From a virus: a stretch of DNA of 25,846 nucleotides. The notes below the pieces were generated by a model, which did no database searches, was not told the origin of the DNA, and worked only from the letters and a program-made list of their open reading frames with translations. The stretch is taken from IMG/VR virus record IMGVR_UViG_3300042691_021874, positions 1-25,846 of that record. The stretch is one strand, 5' to 3'. Made by a program: the position numbers and the translations under genes. Shown here one piece after another: positions 1 to 6,121 of this stretch (position 1 is the first letter of the stretch; every line of letters starts with the position of its first letter).

Positions 1-181
1 CATCCCAATAATCACCAGGTTCATCTACGTTTAAAGGACCATATTTGATATAATCTGCTTTAATAGCTGAATCTCTATTTCTAGTGTTTAATTCTAGATC
101 TTGGGTAGGTAAAGGACAAGCCATTGCTGCTTCATATAATTTACCTTCAGCTAGATATTTTCTTAAATCAAATGTGTCCAT
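1..181 (-). CDS. Partial phage protein with N-terminal tag (3' end outside window)
   Basis: Only the first 60 codons are visible, starting at the ATG at 181-179, one base after the TAA of the upstream gene. The protein opens with MDTFDLRKYLAEGKLYE, close to the start of the acidic protein at 4861-5499 (FDLRKFLKE). It therefore carries the short amphipathic tag seen across this region, with LAE as a possible prohead-protease-type L-x-E site. The rest (DLELNTRNRDSAIKADYIKY and then GPLNVDEPGDYW) resembles from memory a hypothetical protein common in uncultured marine phages. The function is unknown; a packaged or structural role is inferred from the tag and neighbours only. Confidence 0.75.
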   Translation of the reverse strand, partial: MDTFDLRKYLAEGKLYEAAMACPLPTQDLELNTRNRDSAIKADYIKYGPLNVDEPGDYWD

Positions 182-182
182 A

Positions 183-650
183 TTATTTTGTTTTACCCCA
201 TTTTTTACCTTTTCCAGGTGTTTTACATTGAGCAGGTGTAGGGCGACATGAAGGATATTTTGAACGTGTTTCTCCTTTTTCCCTACCACATGCTTTACAT
301 TTTGTTTTACCGTCTACTTCACGGCAAGTATTACAATCTACCCATCCACCTTTTTTACCAGGTTCACCTTTACGTGAAAACCAAGTGCGTAATGTTTCTT
401 TAACTTTTTCAAAAATTAATTCTTCTGTAACTTTAGAAAATCCTGATCCATAAGGAGCAGCTTTACCTGATTGTGGGTCATCTGTTTCTTTAATACCTTT
501 CCAAATATCTCCTTTACGACATCTAACTACAGCACCTGATTTATAAGCGGAAGGTTTATCAAATTTACGATCAGCAATGCGTAAACATCTGTCGCGTTTG
601 TTTTTTTCCTCTTGTAGGACTTCTTGTATTATTCTGTCTAATCTATCCAT
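183..650 (-). CDS. Cys-rich small phage protein, DUF5872-like C-terminal domain
   Basis: This is a 155-residue basic protein. I chose the ATG at 650-648 rather than a TTG two codons upstream. The ATG overlaps the upstream stop in a TGATG junction and puts the tag MDRLDRIIQEVLQEE at the very N-terminus. Residues 1-15 are the amphipathic tag with IQE as a candidate cleavage triplet. Residues 20-55 hold a basic segment with Cys22 and Cys44 (VVRCRKGDIW). Residues 88-142 hold WFSRKG, GWVDC, a CxxC pair (106/109), a second CxxC pair (118/121) and Cys135/142 near YPSCRPTPAQC. That layout matches, from memory, the DUF5872-type domain of phages and large viruses. Metal binding by the Cys pairs is plausible. 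The tag suggests a virion-packaged protein, but the function is unknown. Confidence 0.8.
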   Translation of the reverse strand: MDRLDRIIQEVLQEEKNKRDRCLRIADRKFDKPSAYKSGAVVRCRKGDIWKGIKETDDPQSGKAAPYGSGFSKVTEELIFEKVKETLRTWFSRKGEPGKKGGWVDCNTCREVDGKTKCKACGREKGETRSKYPSCRPTPAQCKTPGKGKKWGKTK

Positions 651-1318
651 CACCAAAAACCGCTAAAAGAACTTTTTAGACCCAAAAGAGATGCGTAACG
701 AGGAAGCCTACATGACCAATATGAAGGTTTAGTTCTATCGGTTTTATTTTTACAATCATGACGTGCAGCAAATGCTCTACGTGCTTTAGGGTCATTTATT
801 TTAGCAGACATTCCTACTTGACCAAAAGATACTTTTTTTACTTTACCTTTATCTCTTACGTAAACGTAGAATTTTTTAGATCCACCACGTTTTGGTTTTC
901 CAATTGGTGGAGTTTTTTTATCTTCTGCTTCTTCAAGTTCGTCTTCCTCTAACATAGGTAAGTCTAAAGGTACTTTTTTACCTTCATACATTCCATATTC
1001 ACCTAAATTAGTTTCAAGTAAAATTTCTTTATCATCATCATTTACATGAATAATTTCACGTAAATATAAATAACGAGCTTCCGACCATAAATTAAGAAAC
1101 GATTGCGAACCATATCGGAACGTGTTTTCGGTAAGTGGTAGTTGTTTATCCACGTGATAACGCAGATTTTCCGATAATATATCTTTTTTAACTAAACTTT
1201 CGTTTAGTACTACACCAGTATTACCTACATTATCACAATCGTGACATCCACAATTACAAGAATCTTTTTTAGGTGGTGTAGATAGTACTTCTTTTATAAG
1301 TTGTCTTAAGCGTTCCAT
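650..1318 (-). CDS. Tagged hypothetical phage protein with basic C-terminal RHxC-type domain
   Basis: This 222-residue protein starts MERLRQLIKEVLS, a clear copy of the tag with IKE as candidate cleavage triplet. A Cys cluster follows at residues 21-28 (CNCGCHDC). Residues 50-105 form a helical segment (LRYHVDKQLPLTENTFRYGS) and residues 120-135 are acidic. A basic domain follows at residues 142-205 (KPKRGGSKKFYVYV, then AFAARHDC and SYWSCR). The last part recalls the AxRHxC...YWSC domain of hypothetical proteins in T4-like marine phages. It overlaps the next gene by one base (TGATG), which suggests coupled translation. No enzymatic motif is visible; a packaged nucleic-acid-binding protein is an inference from the tag, the Cys residues and the charge. 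Confidence 0.8.
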   Translation of the reverse strand: MERLRQLIKEVLSTPPKKDSCNCGCHDCDNVGNTGVVLNESLVKKDILSENLRYHVDKQLPLTENTFRYGSQSFLNLWSEARYLYLREIIHVNDDDKEILLETNLGEYGMYEGKKVPLDLPMLEEDELEEAEDKKTPPIGKPKRGGSKKFYVYVRDKGKVKKVSFGQVGMSAKINDPKARRAFAARHDCKNKTDRTKPSYWSCRLPRYASLLGLKSSFSGFW

Positions 1319-1321
1319 ACT

Positions 1322-1330
1322 TATAAATAT
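1322..1330 (-). promoter_or_regulatory. ATATTTATA motif just upstream of a start codon
   Basis: On the coding strand ATATTTATA lies 3 bases before the ATG at 1318 and overlaps the upstream stop codon. The same 9-mer precedes several other starts in the window. The spacing is too short for a -10 box serving this ATG, so a translational or RNA-processing role is as likely as a promoter. Confidence 0.3.
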
Positions 1331-2553
1331 TATTTATTTGTTCTAATGTTCATTCTTAAAGGTAATACCTTACCAGCAGCATTTCTAGCTACAATTTGAT
1401 ATACTAAAGGAACATTTTTTCCTCCTTCTAGTACTTCACTATCTGTTTCAATTCGTACCTCTAAAACTTTTGTTGAAGGACCAGGATATTTTATTTTAAC
1501 GGAATCTGGTCTTAATTCTCCTACCATTTTATAAGCATCCTCTGGGGTTGCTACGGGGTAAATGAATAATTTTCCTCCGGGTTTTTCTCTAACATACCAG
1601 TAACCATATCCAAAAGAGGAGGCAAGTAAGTTTTTTACTTGAGTTAAATCATCTATTTTAGTAGATTCCCAATTATTTGGTGTACCTGTTTGGTTAATAT
1701 AATTGTTTAACCCATCTGCTATTCGTTGAGAATCTATTCCCAAAATATTAAATATATCTGCAAATAGTGGATTATCTCCATATTTGGATTGATCAAATAT
1801 TACTTTACCTTCTTTATCAAATGTTATAAATGGTATATTTCCACCATTGTAAATTGCGGAACCACCTACATTTTTAATTGATAAATAATATGGCTTATCT
1901 GCTGTAATTACTATATCTGCAATAGTTGAACCTATTTCTTTAGGTCCATCAAATGAAAGTTGCCTTGAAGTGTCAGATGCACCAGCAAATTCAATTTTTT
2001 CTGGGGTTAAAGTAGATGGATCAATTCCTAGGGTAGAAAATATTTGTTTTACTTCAGGATCCTCTATTGAATCTAAAGGTGTACCAGCTGCTGCTTTTAA
2101 TTTTCCAAGTAAACCTTGTTCATATTTTTCACCTTCATTTGCTCCACCTGCTAAGGTAATTTGAACTTGACCTTCACCTTCTAAATCAAATTCAAACATG
2201 TTATATTTTGAACTATCGTTAGGTCCTTCTTTTGGAGCGTATACTTTTATTTTAGGTGAATTAAATACACTATTTAAAATTTCAAGAAATTTATCTTTAT
2301 CTATTTTATTGATATTACCTACTCTATAGGTATCTTTCATTTTAGACAAACCAGCTTCTTTACCTTCTTTTGAATTAACTATAGAATCAATTGCTTTACG
2401 CGTATTAGCTGCTTTAGTTCCCTCTCTTAAGTCAATGTTATGTTTAAACAATTCACGTTCTATTAATAACATATCCTGCTTATTTTTTAAGTCAGGATAT
2501 CCTTTAGGAAACTTATAAGCTATACTATGTAAAAATTGTTCTAAAATATCCAT
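1330..2553 (-). CDS. Unknown 407-aa phage protein, possible PD-(D/E)XK-like fold
   Basis: The start ATG at 2553 overlaps the upstream stop (TAATG). Residues 1-15 (MDILEQFLHSIAYKF) are amphipathic but lack the Glu of the shared tag. A core from about residue 130 to 245 has GGANEGEKYEQGLL (candidate first-helix Glu), then Asp213 in ADIVITADKPYYLSIKN ending in S-x-K. Spacing and predicted strands look like a PD-(D/E)XK nuclease core (E... D...(E/S)xK), as in some restriction-endonuclease-like families. The usual acidic residue before x-K is Ser here, so catalysis is doubtful. The C-terminal 150 residues (GYGYWYVREK, then basic strands) are not recognised. It could equally be a structural protein. 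Confidence 0.75.
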   Translation of the reverse strand: MDILEQFLHSIAYKFPKGYPDLKNKQDMLLIERELFKHNIDLREGTKAANTRKAIDSIVNSKEGKEAGLSKMKDTYRVGNINKIDKDKFLEILNSVFNSPKIKVYAPKEGPNDSSKYNMFEFDLEGEGQVQITLAGGANEGEKYEQGLLGKLKAAAGTPLDSIEDPEVKQIFSTLGIDPSTLTPEKIEFAGASDTSRQLSFDGPKEIGSTIADIVITADKPYYLSIKNVGGSAIYNGGNIPFITFDKEGKVIFDQSKYGDNPLFADIFNILGIDSQRIADGLNNYINQTGTPNNWESTKIDDLTQVKNLLASSFGYGYWYVREKPGGKLFIYPVATPEDAYKMVGELRPDSVKIKYPGPSTKVLEVRIETDSEVLEGGKNVPLVYQIVARNAAGKVLPLRMNIRTNK

Positions 2554-2813
2554 TACCCTTTTATTTTTACGTCTATTGTTTTTTTCAATGATTGAGCAAT
2601 AGCATTGTTTGATCTAAAACTTTCATTCATTCCATTCCATATTAAGGTAAGAATATTTTTAAGTTCTATAGGATTATTTATTTGAGATAATGCTGATTTT
2701 CCTGGGCCTTCAAGAAAAGATTGGATTTTAGTTACTTCAGCTTTTTGGGTTTCTTCTTCAAATATATTTTTAATTTCTTCCTTGATTAGTTTTTTAAATT
2801 GATTCTTTTTCAT
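2553..2813 (-). CDS. Possible separate 86-aa tagged protein from internal start
   Basis: This alternative product of the ORF 2553-3227 starts at the internal ATG 2813-2811. Its first residues match the shared amphipathic tag, which is N-terminal or near-terminal in the other clear copies. The preceding 24 bases are almost all A and T, as for other starts in this window. I cannot tell whether it is used. Confidence 0.35.
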   Translation of the reverse strand: MKKNQFKKLIKEEIKNIFEEETQKAEVTKIQSFLEGPGKSALSQINNPIELKNILTLIWNGMNESFRSNNAIAQSLKKTIDVKIKG

Positions 2814-3227
2814 TTTTATTTTATTTTTATTTTCTTGTATACCTGAAATGGTTCTTCCGGAATATTTGGTTTTAAGATAAGTAACCATTTTAGCATTCAT
2901 GTTAAAATCATCTTCTAAAGGTTTAGTATCAGATTCAGATTCTATAGTTTTAGATAATGTTTGCAAAAATCCATTTTCTACAGTATCGTCTACTATAGCA
3001 GACATTTCATCATCAATATCCAATTTATCCAACCAAGTTTTGGTTTTTTTAGTATCAGGTTTTTTAAAAGCAGCTTTAATAAAATCAAATGTAGATTTTG
3101 CAGCATCTGCCCCTGGGATGAATCCTACAATAGTTCCCAAGGCTACATCTCCTATCTTTTCACCTTTTTGTTTAAGAGAAATAGCTTTAATTACTTTTTT
3201 TAAATCACCATAAGTATTTAATTCCAT
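2553..3227 (-). CDS. Fused hypothetical phage protein: small N-module plus tagged C-module
   Basis: This 224-residue ORF appears to be two small phage proteins joined. Residues 1-130 (MELNTYGDLKKVIKAISLKQ at the start, a Gly-rich hydrophobic stretch at 26-45, then TWLDKLDIDDEMSAIVDDTV) resemble a stand-alone hypothetical protein I remember from marine phage genomes. From Met139 (genomic 2813) comes MKKNQFKKLIKEEIKNIFEE, a textbook N-terminal copy of the tag with IKE, followed by about 65 helical residues. The bases before Met139 are A-rich (AAAATAAAATAAAAATG), like the leaders of real starts here. An internal start that yields a separate 86-residue tagged protein is therefore plausible, as is a real fusion. 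Function unknown. Confidence 0.75.
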   Translation of the reverse strand: MELNTYGDLKKVIKAISLKQKGEKIGDVALGTIVGFIPGADAAKSTFDFIKAAFKKPDTKKTKTWLDKLDIDDEMSAIVDDTVENGFLQTLSKTIESESDTKPLEDDFNMNAKMVTYLKTKYSGRTISGIQENKNKIKMKKNQFKKLIKEEIKNIFEEETQKAEVTKIQSFLEGPGKSALSQINNPIELKNILTLIWNGMNESFRSNNAIAQSLKKTIDVKIKG

Positions 3228-3238
3228 ATTTTATAAAA

Positions 3239-3724
3239 TTATGCTTCTGCTGGGATTTCTTCTGCTGGGGTTTCCGCTGCTCCTGGAGTTTCTTCTGCTG
3301 CTGGTGGGGTTTCACCTCCTAATGCTGTTTCAGCCGCTCCTCCAGTTTCTGTTTCTTCCTCTTTTGTTCCGTATCTTAATATACGAGCAATAGCTTGTGC
3401 TGCTCTTTCTTCTTCAGGTAAATTAAGTAAATAATATTTTTTACCTTCTACTTGAGCTATCCAACTACGTTTACCATAAATTAAATAAAACTCTTGTCCG
3501 TTTTTTAAATTAATTCTAAATGTAGTAGGACGTGGAGATACCCAATCAATTGAATCTAGAAAATTATCGTATTCGTTTGTCAATAAATCAACTATAACTT
3601 TTTTAAGTTCAGGGAATTTAGTTAGCTCATCATATTGAGCAGCCTCTTCAGGTGTTACTTGATTTACAGAGTAAACCTGTTTAACTAAACCTCTGATTCT
3701 GTTTTTAAGTTGATCGCGAGTCAT
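3239..3724 (-). CDS. Conserved marine-phage hypothetical with acidic A/E/P/T tail
   Basis: This is a 161-residue protein whose ATG overlaps the upstream stop (TAATG). Residues 1-19 (MTRDQLKNRIRGLVKQVYS) are amphipathic and tag-like but lack the Glu triplet. Residues 32-117 form a compact globular domain (FPELKKVIVDLL, IDWVSPRPTTFRINLKNG, RSWIAQVEGKKYYLLNLPEE) that I recall from many uncultured T4-like phages without an assigned function. Residues 120-161 are a low-complexity Ala/Glu/Pro/Thr tail. It lies with two other proteins that carry the same kind of PAEE-rich linker. A virion-associated role is plausible; no enzymatic motif is visible. Confidence 0.8.
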   Translation of the reverse strand: MTRDQLKNRIRGLVKQVYSVNQVTPEEAAQYDELTKFPELKKVIVDLLTNEYDNFLDSIDWVSPRPTTFRINLKNGQEFYLIYGKRSWIAQVEGKKYYLLNLPEEERAAQAIARILRYGTKEEETETGGAAETALGGETPPAAEETPGAAETPAEEIPAEA

Positions 3725-4659
3725 TATTTTTTATCTTTAAGTTTAGCTAAGATAGCTTCTTTAATTTTATCTTTAGCAGATAAATAAGATGATTCAGCCA
3801 TTTTATTTTTTTTCTTTTTTGATTTGCCTTTAAATTGAGGTGCATCAGATTTTCTAAAATCATCAACATATGCACCAGCACCCATAGAAGGTTTTAATTT
3901 TTCATCAATTACATCTTCTTGAGCAGCAACATCAACTATTGAATCAATTTGTGGTTCTTTTATTTCAAAATCAAGATAATGTTTTGCTGAAATAAGCATA
4001 TCTTTAGCTTTAATAATTTTGGATTGCCACCAATGTGGAAAATCAACTTCTTGTTCACCTTCAAACTGATCAATCATTTTATAAAGTTCCATAGCGTATT
4101 TTCCAATACGATATAAATCTGCTTTAAGCATATGTGGTTCATCATCTTGATGACCTAGATCTAAATCTTCTGAAATTGGTTCATCTGCAATTAATTCTTC
4201 TGAGGTTTCATATTCATCAATCACACCTCTACCTTTTAAAATATCAGCTTGGGTTACTTTACCATCACCTGTTAAATCAGGGAATGATTTTTTCTTTTCA
4301 GACAATGGCTTAGATAAAGCCGCTTGAATCATTTCTTTTAATTTAGTTTCTTTGTCCATTGGTTCTTCAGTTGGTGCTTCTTCAGCGGGTGTTTCTTTAG
4401 CAGCAGGGGCTTCTTCAGGTTGTTCTGCTTTTTTCTTTACTTGATTAACAGCAATTCCATAAGCATATAATTCACCATCAGCTCCTTTAGTATCATATAA
4501 TTTATCTAAACGAGTATTGATAATTGATTTAAAATTGTCTATTATCTCTTTAGATTGTTCAGCAGTTGGAATAAATCCTTCATTTAAAGAACCAAAAGAT
4601 CCAACGGGAGTTCCGTTGGATGTTTTGTTAATTTCATCTTTGGTTCTTTGTTTTTGCAT
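3724..4659 (-). CDS. Modular virion-associated protein with EF-hand-like loop
   Basis: This 311-residue protein starts at the ATG at 4659, one base after the histone-like gene's stop. It has an N-terminal helical region (1-78), an acidic PEEAP/PAEE linker (80-104) and a tag-like helix TKLKEMIQAALSK (105-117). Next is an EF-hand/dockerin-like loop FPDLTGDGKVTQADI (126-140) with D128, T130, D132 and D139 in calcium-ligand spacing. A helical domain around EVDFPHWWQSKIIKAKDML (204-222) follows. A lysine-rich C-terminus ends in a second tag-like helix KDKIKEAILAKLK (297-309). The loop and the FPHWW domain are familiar from marine phage hypothetical proteins. The role is unknown; calcium binding is inferred from the motif alone. 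Confidence 0.8.
   Translation of the reverse strand: MQKQRTKDEINKTSNGTPVGSFGSLNEGFIPTAEQSKEIIDNFKSIINTRLDKLYDTKGADGELYAYGIAVNQVKKKAEQPEEAPAAKETPAEEAPTEEPMDKETKLKEMIQAALSKPLSEKKKSFPDLTGDGKVTQADILKGRGVIDEYETSEELIADEPISEDLDLGHQDDEPHMLKADLYRIGKYAMELYKMIDQFEGEQEVDFPHWWQSKIIKAKDMLISAKHYLDFEIKEPQIDSIVDVAAQEDVIDEKLKPSMGAGAYVDDFRKSDAPQFKGKSKKKKNKMAESSYLSAKDKIKEAILAKLKDKK
4373..4391. repeat. 19-bp exact repeat, copy 1
   Basis: The 19-mer GGTGCTTCTTCAGCGGGTG occurs here and again at 5048-5066. Both copies encode part of the Pro/Ala/Glu linker (read on the minus strand). It could promote recombination or linker exchange between the two genes. Confidence 0.7.
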
Positions 4660-4660
4660 T

Positions 4661-4831
4661 TTATGCTTTGTCTTCTGTAGTTGAAGTCTTTTTAAAATCA
4701 GCTGCTAATTTTTTAATTGAATTAGCTGCACTTCTAGCTCTACCACGAGCTGCTTTTGAAGTTTTAGCATGTTCTGTTTCTAAAATAGCTACTTCAGCTT
4801 TAATTGCTTCTAAAATTTCTGTTGTGTTCAT
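4661..4831 (-). CDS. Histone H1 (Hc1)-like DNA-binding mini-protein
   Basis: This 56-residue protein reads MNTTEILEAIKAEVAILETE, then AKTSKAARGRARSAANSIKK, then LAADFKKTSTTEDKA. It has an acidic amphipathic helix, then a Lys/Arg/Ala-rich helix with the pattern AARGRARSAANSIKKLAADF. This matches the layout of the Hc1/histone H1-like family in Bacteroidota and chlamydiae (helix, KxxxAxxRARKAxxxLKxLAxxxRK). The likely role is binding or compacting DNA, either phage DNA in the head or host DNA. The ATG at 4831 follows an A/T-only-like leader and a 29-base spacer; the stop is one base before the next ATG. An opposite-strand ORF covers the same bases but has low-complexity hydrophobic coding and is a shadow. 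The family call is by eye. Confidence 0.7.
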   Translation of the reverse strand: MNTTEILEAIKAEVAILETEHAKTSKAARGRARSAANSIKKLAADFKKTSTTEDKA

Positions 4832-4860
4832 AGATTTTATTTTTATATAGATTTAATTGT

Positions 4861-5499
4861 TTACTGTTCTTCTCCACCAATATATTCGCTAACGAAAAAT
4901 TTAAGTGTGTTTCCTATTTGAGTAGTAAGTTTTTCATTGTTCATACCTTTAGCTACTTTTAAAGCAGACATTAAATGATCCATAAGATCACCTTCTGTTC
5001 CTTCCATATCAGCAGCTATATCTTCTAAACCACCTCCACCAGCGGCAGGTGCTTCTTCAGCGGGTGCTTCTTCACCTTCAGGTGCTTCTTCAGCAGGTAC
5101 TTCTTCTGTTTCAGTATCTTCTACTTCAACTTCTTCTTCATCTTTTTTAGCTTCCTCTAAAAATCCACCTTCAGCAGCAGCATCCATTGCTTCTGCTTCT
5201 TCTTCTCCAGGATCTGCTTCCATTAGTCTTGGATCAAGATCATAATCCATAGGTTCATCTTCTAAACCTTGCATAGATGGAAAATATCCTTTTTCTTCAT
5301 CATTATAATCACCATATAAATCTTCCTCAGAAGATCCTTCATAATCATCATCAGGATTTCCAAGTTCAGCTATGATCATTTCTTTAATTTTAGAACGAAG
5401 ATCACCTTCATCTAATTTTTCTTTTCTTAGTATTGGATTTAAATTCTCTAAAGCTCTACTTTCTTTTAAGAATTTTCTTAAATCAAAATTATCTGCCAT
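4861..5499 (-). CDS. Highly acidic tagged protein, probable head-internal or virion protein
   Basis: This is a 212-residue, strongly acidic protein. It begins MADNFDLRKFLKESRALEN, a tag copy with LKE as candidate cleavage triplet. A second tag-like helix follows at residues 33-46 (DLRSKIKEMIIAEL). Residues 47-165 are an Asp/Glu-rich low-complexity stretch with PAEEAP repeats and a GGGG linker. The C-terminus (172-208) is a conserved-looking helical segment (DLMDHLMSALKVAKG, then TTQIGNTLKFFVSEY). The acidic core recalls T4 internal and scaffold-type proteins in composition only. The start overlaps the upstream gene's end with a one-base gap (TAA-A-ATG). Role in head packaging is inferred. Confidence 0.8.
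   Translation of the reverse strand: MADNFDLRKFLKESRALENLNPILRKEKLDEGDLRSKIKEMIIAELGNPDDDYEGSSEEDLYGDYNDEEKGYFPSMQGLEDEPMDYDLDPRLMEADPGEEEAEAMDAAAEGGFLEEAKKDEEEVEVEDTETEEVPAEEAPEGEEAPAEEAPAAGGGGLEDIAADMEGTEGDLMDHLMSALKVAKGMNNEKLTTQIGNTLKFFVSEYIGGEEQ
5048..5066. repeat. 19-bp exact repeat, copy 2
   Basis: Identical to 4373-4391. It lies in the PAEEAP linker coding of the acidic protein; a close variant (…CAGCAGGTA…) follows about 40 bases later. Confidence 0.7.
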
Positions 5500-5500
5500 T

Positions 5501-6121
5501 TTATTTGTTATTTGGGTATAAATATTCGGAAAGTAATGTTCCTATCACTCCTACTTTCTGTCTGATAAAAATCCATTCGGGAGTTACAATATTATGTTCA
5601 TCTATAAATGAAATTCCCATTACACCTATTAAATGATTATTTAAATCATATAGGCCAACCATACATAAAGATTTTGTTTTAAATTGAGATGTTAATACAT
5701 CAACTCCAAATGTATTTTCTTCTATTTCTACATTTAAAATTTCAAGTTCTCCATGTTGATGAACTTGAGATAAAGCTTTACCAAATAAAGACACTGGGAT
5801 GTTTTGGAATGTAGTTTGTAATGGGGGGAGAACTGGGTTATATTTTTCATAGAACATAGAAAATTTCTGGATAGATTTTCCTGTTGGGTAAAAGTGGCCT
5901 CCATTATGAAATTGAGCTATCCATACTCTATCGCAATTTAATTCTTGCATTATGTCTTCTAATTGATGGTCAATTAAAGCACTTGCCTCTAATGCTTCTG
6001 CCATAGGAGTGCCTTTCTGTTTTTTCTCCATTTTTAACTTAACCCAATTAACTATAATAGGTCCTACAACAGCAGTAATTAATGCTACTAGTATAGTTGT
6101 TAACATTGCAAAATTTTCCAT
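5501..6121 (-). CDS. Membrane-anchored GAF-like domain protein
   Basis: This is a 206-residue protein. Residues 5-28 form one hydrophobic segment (AMLTTILVALITAVVGPIIV) followed by Lys-rich sequence, which predicts a single N-terminal transmembrane anchor with a cytoplasmic body. Residues 45-200 look like a GAF-type sensor fold (CDRVWIAQFHNGGHFYPTGK, then SLCMVGLYDLNNHLIGVMGI, a typical GAF beta-hairpin ending). No output domain such as a kinase or cyclase is attached. Why a phage encodes this is unknown; sensing host state, membrane attachment during lysis or superinfection control are all only guesses. Start ATG at 6121 overlaps the upstream stop (TAATG). Confidence 0.8.
   Translation of the reverse strand: MENFAMLTTILVALITAVVGPIIVNWVKLKMEKKQKGTPMAEALEASALIDHQLEDIMQELNCDRVWIAQFHNGGHFYPTGKSIQKFSMFYEKYNPVLPPLQTTFQNIPVSLFGKALSQVHQHGELEILNVEIEENTFGVDVLTSQFKTKSLCMVGLYDLNNHLIGVMGISFIDEHNIVTPEWIFIRQKVGVIGTLLSEYLYPNNK
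5517..5525 (-). promoter_or_regulatory. ATATTTATA motif upstream of the acidic-protein gene
   Basis: On the coding strand ATATTTATA lies 17 bases before the ATG at 5499, inside the last codons of the upstream gene (EYLY). It is one of several copies near starts; because it is coding here, chance is a real alternative. Confidence 0.2.

Noticed and set aside
650-656. TTG start (656) for the DUF5872-like gene
   Set aside because: It would add two residues before the tag; the ATG at 650 gives the TGATG junction and places the tag at the N-terminus.
758-952. Plus-strand ORF of 64 residues
   Set aside because: Phe/Ser-rich shadow of the minus-strand gene 650-1318, which has recognisable tag and Cys/RHxC features.
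2899-3213. Plus-strand ORFs of 104 and 80 residues
   Set aside because: Both lie opposite the 2553-3227 gene and look like low-complexity shadows; no known motif, and all other genes are minus strand.
4668-4850. Plus-strand ORF of 60 residues in the 200-base gap
   Set aside because: It is the complement of the histone-H1-like minus-strand gene (4661-4831), which explains the gap better.
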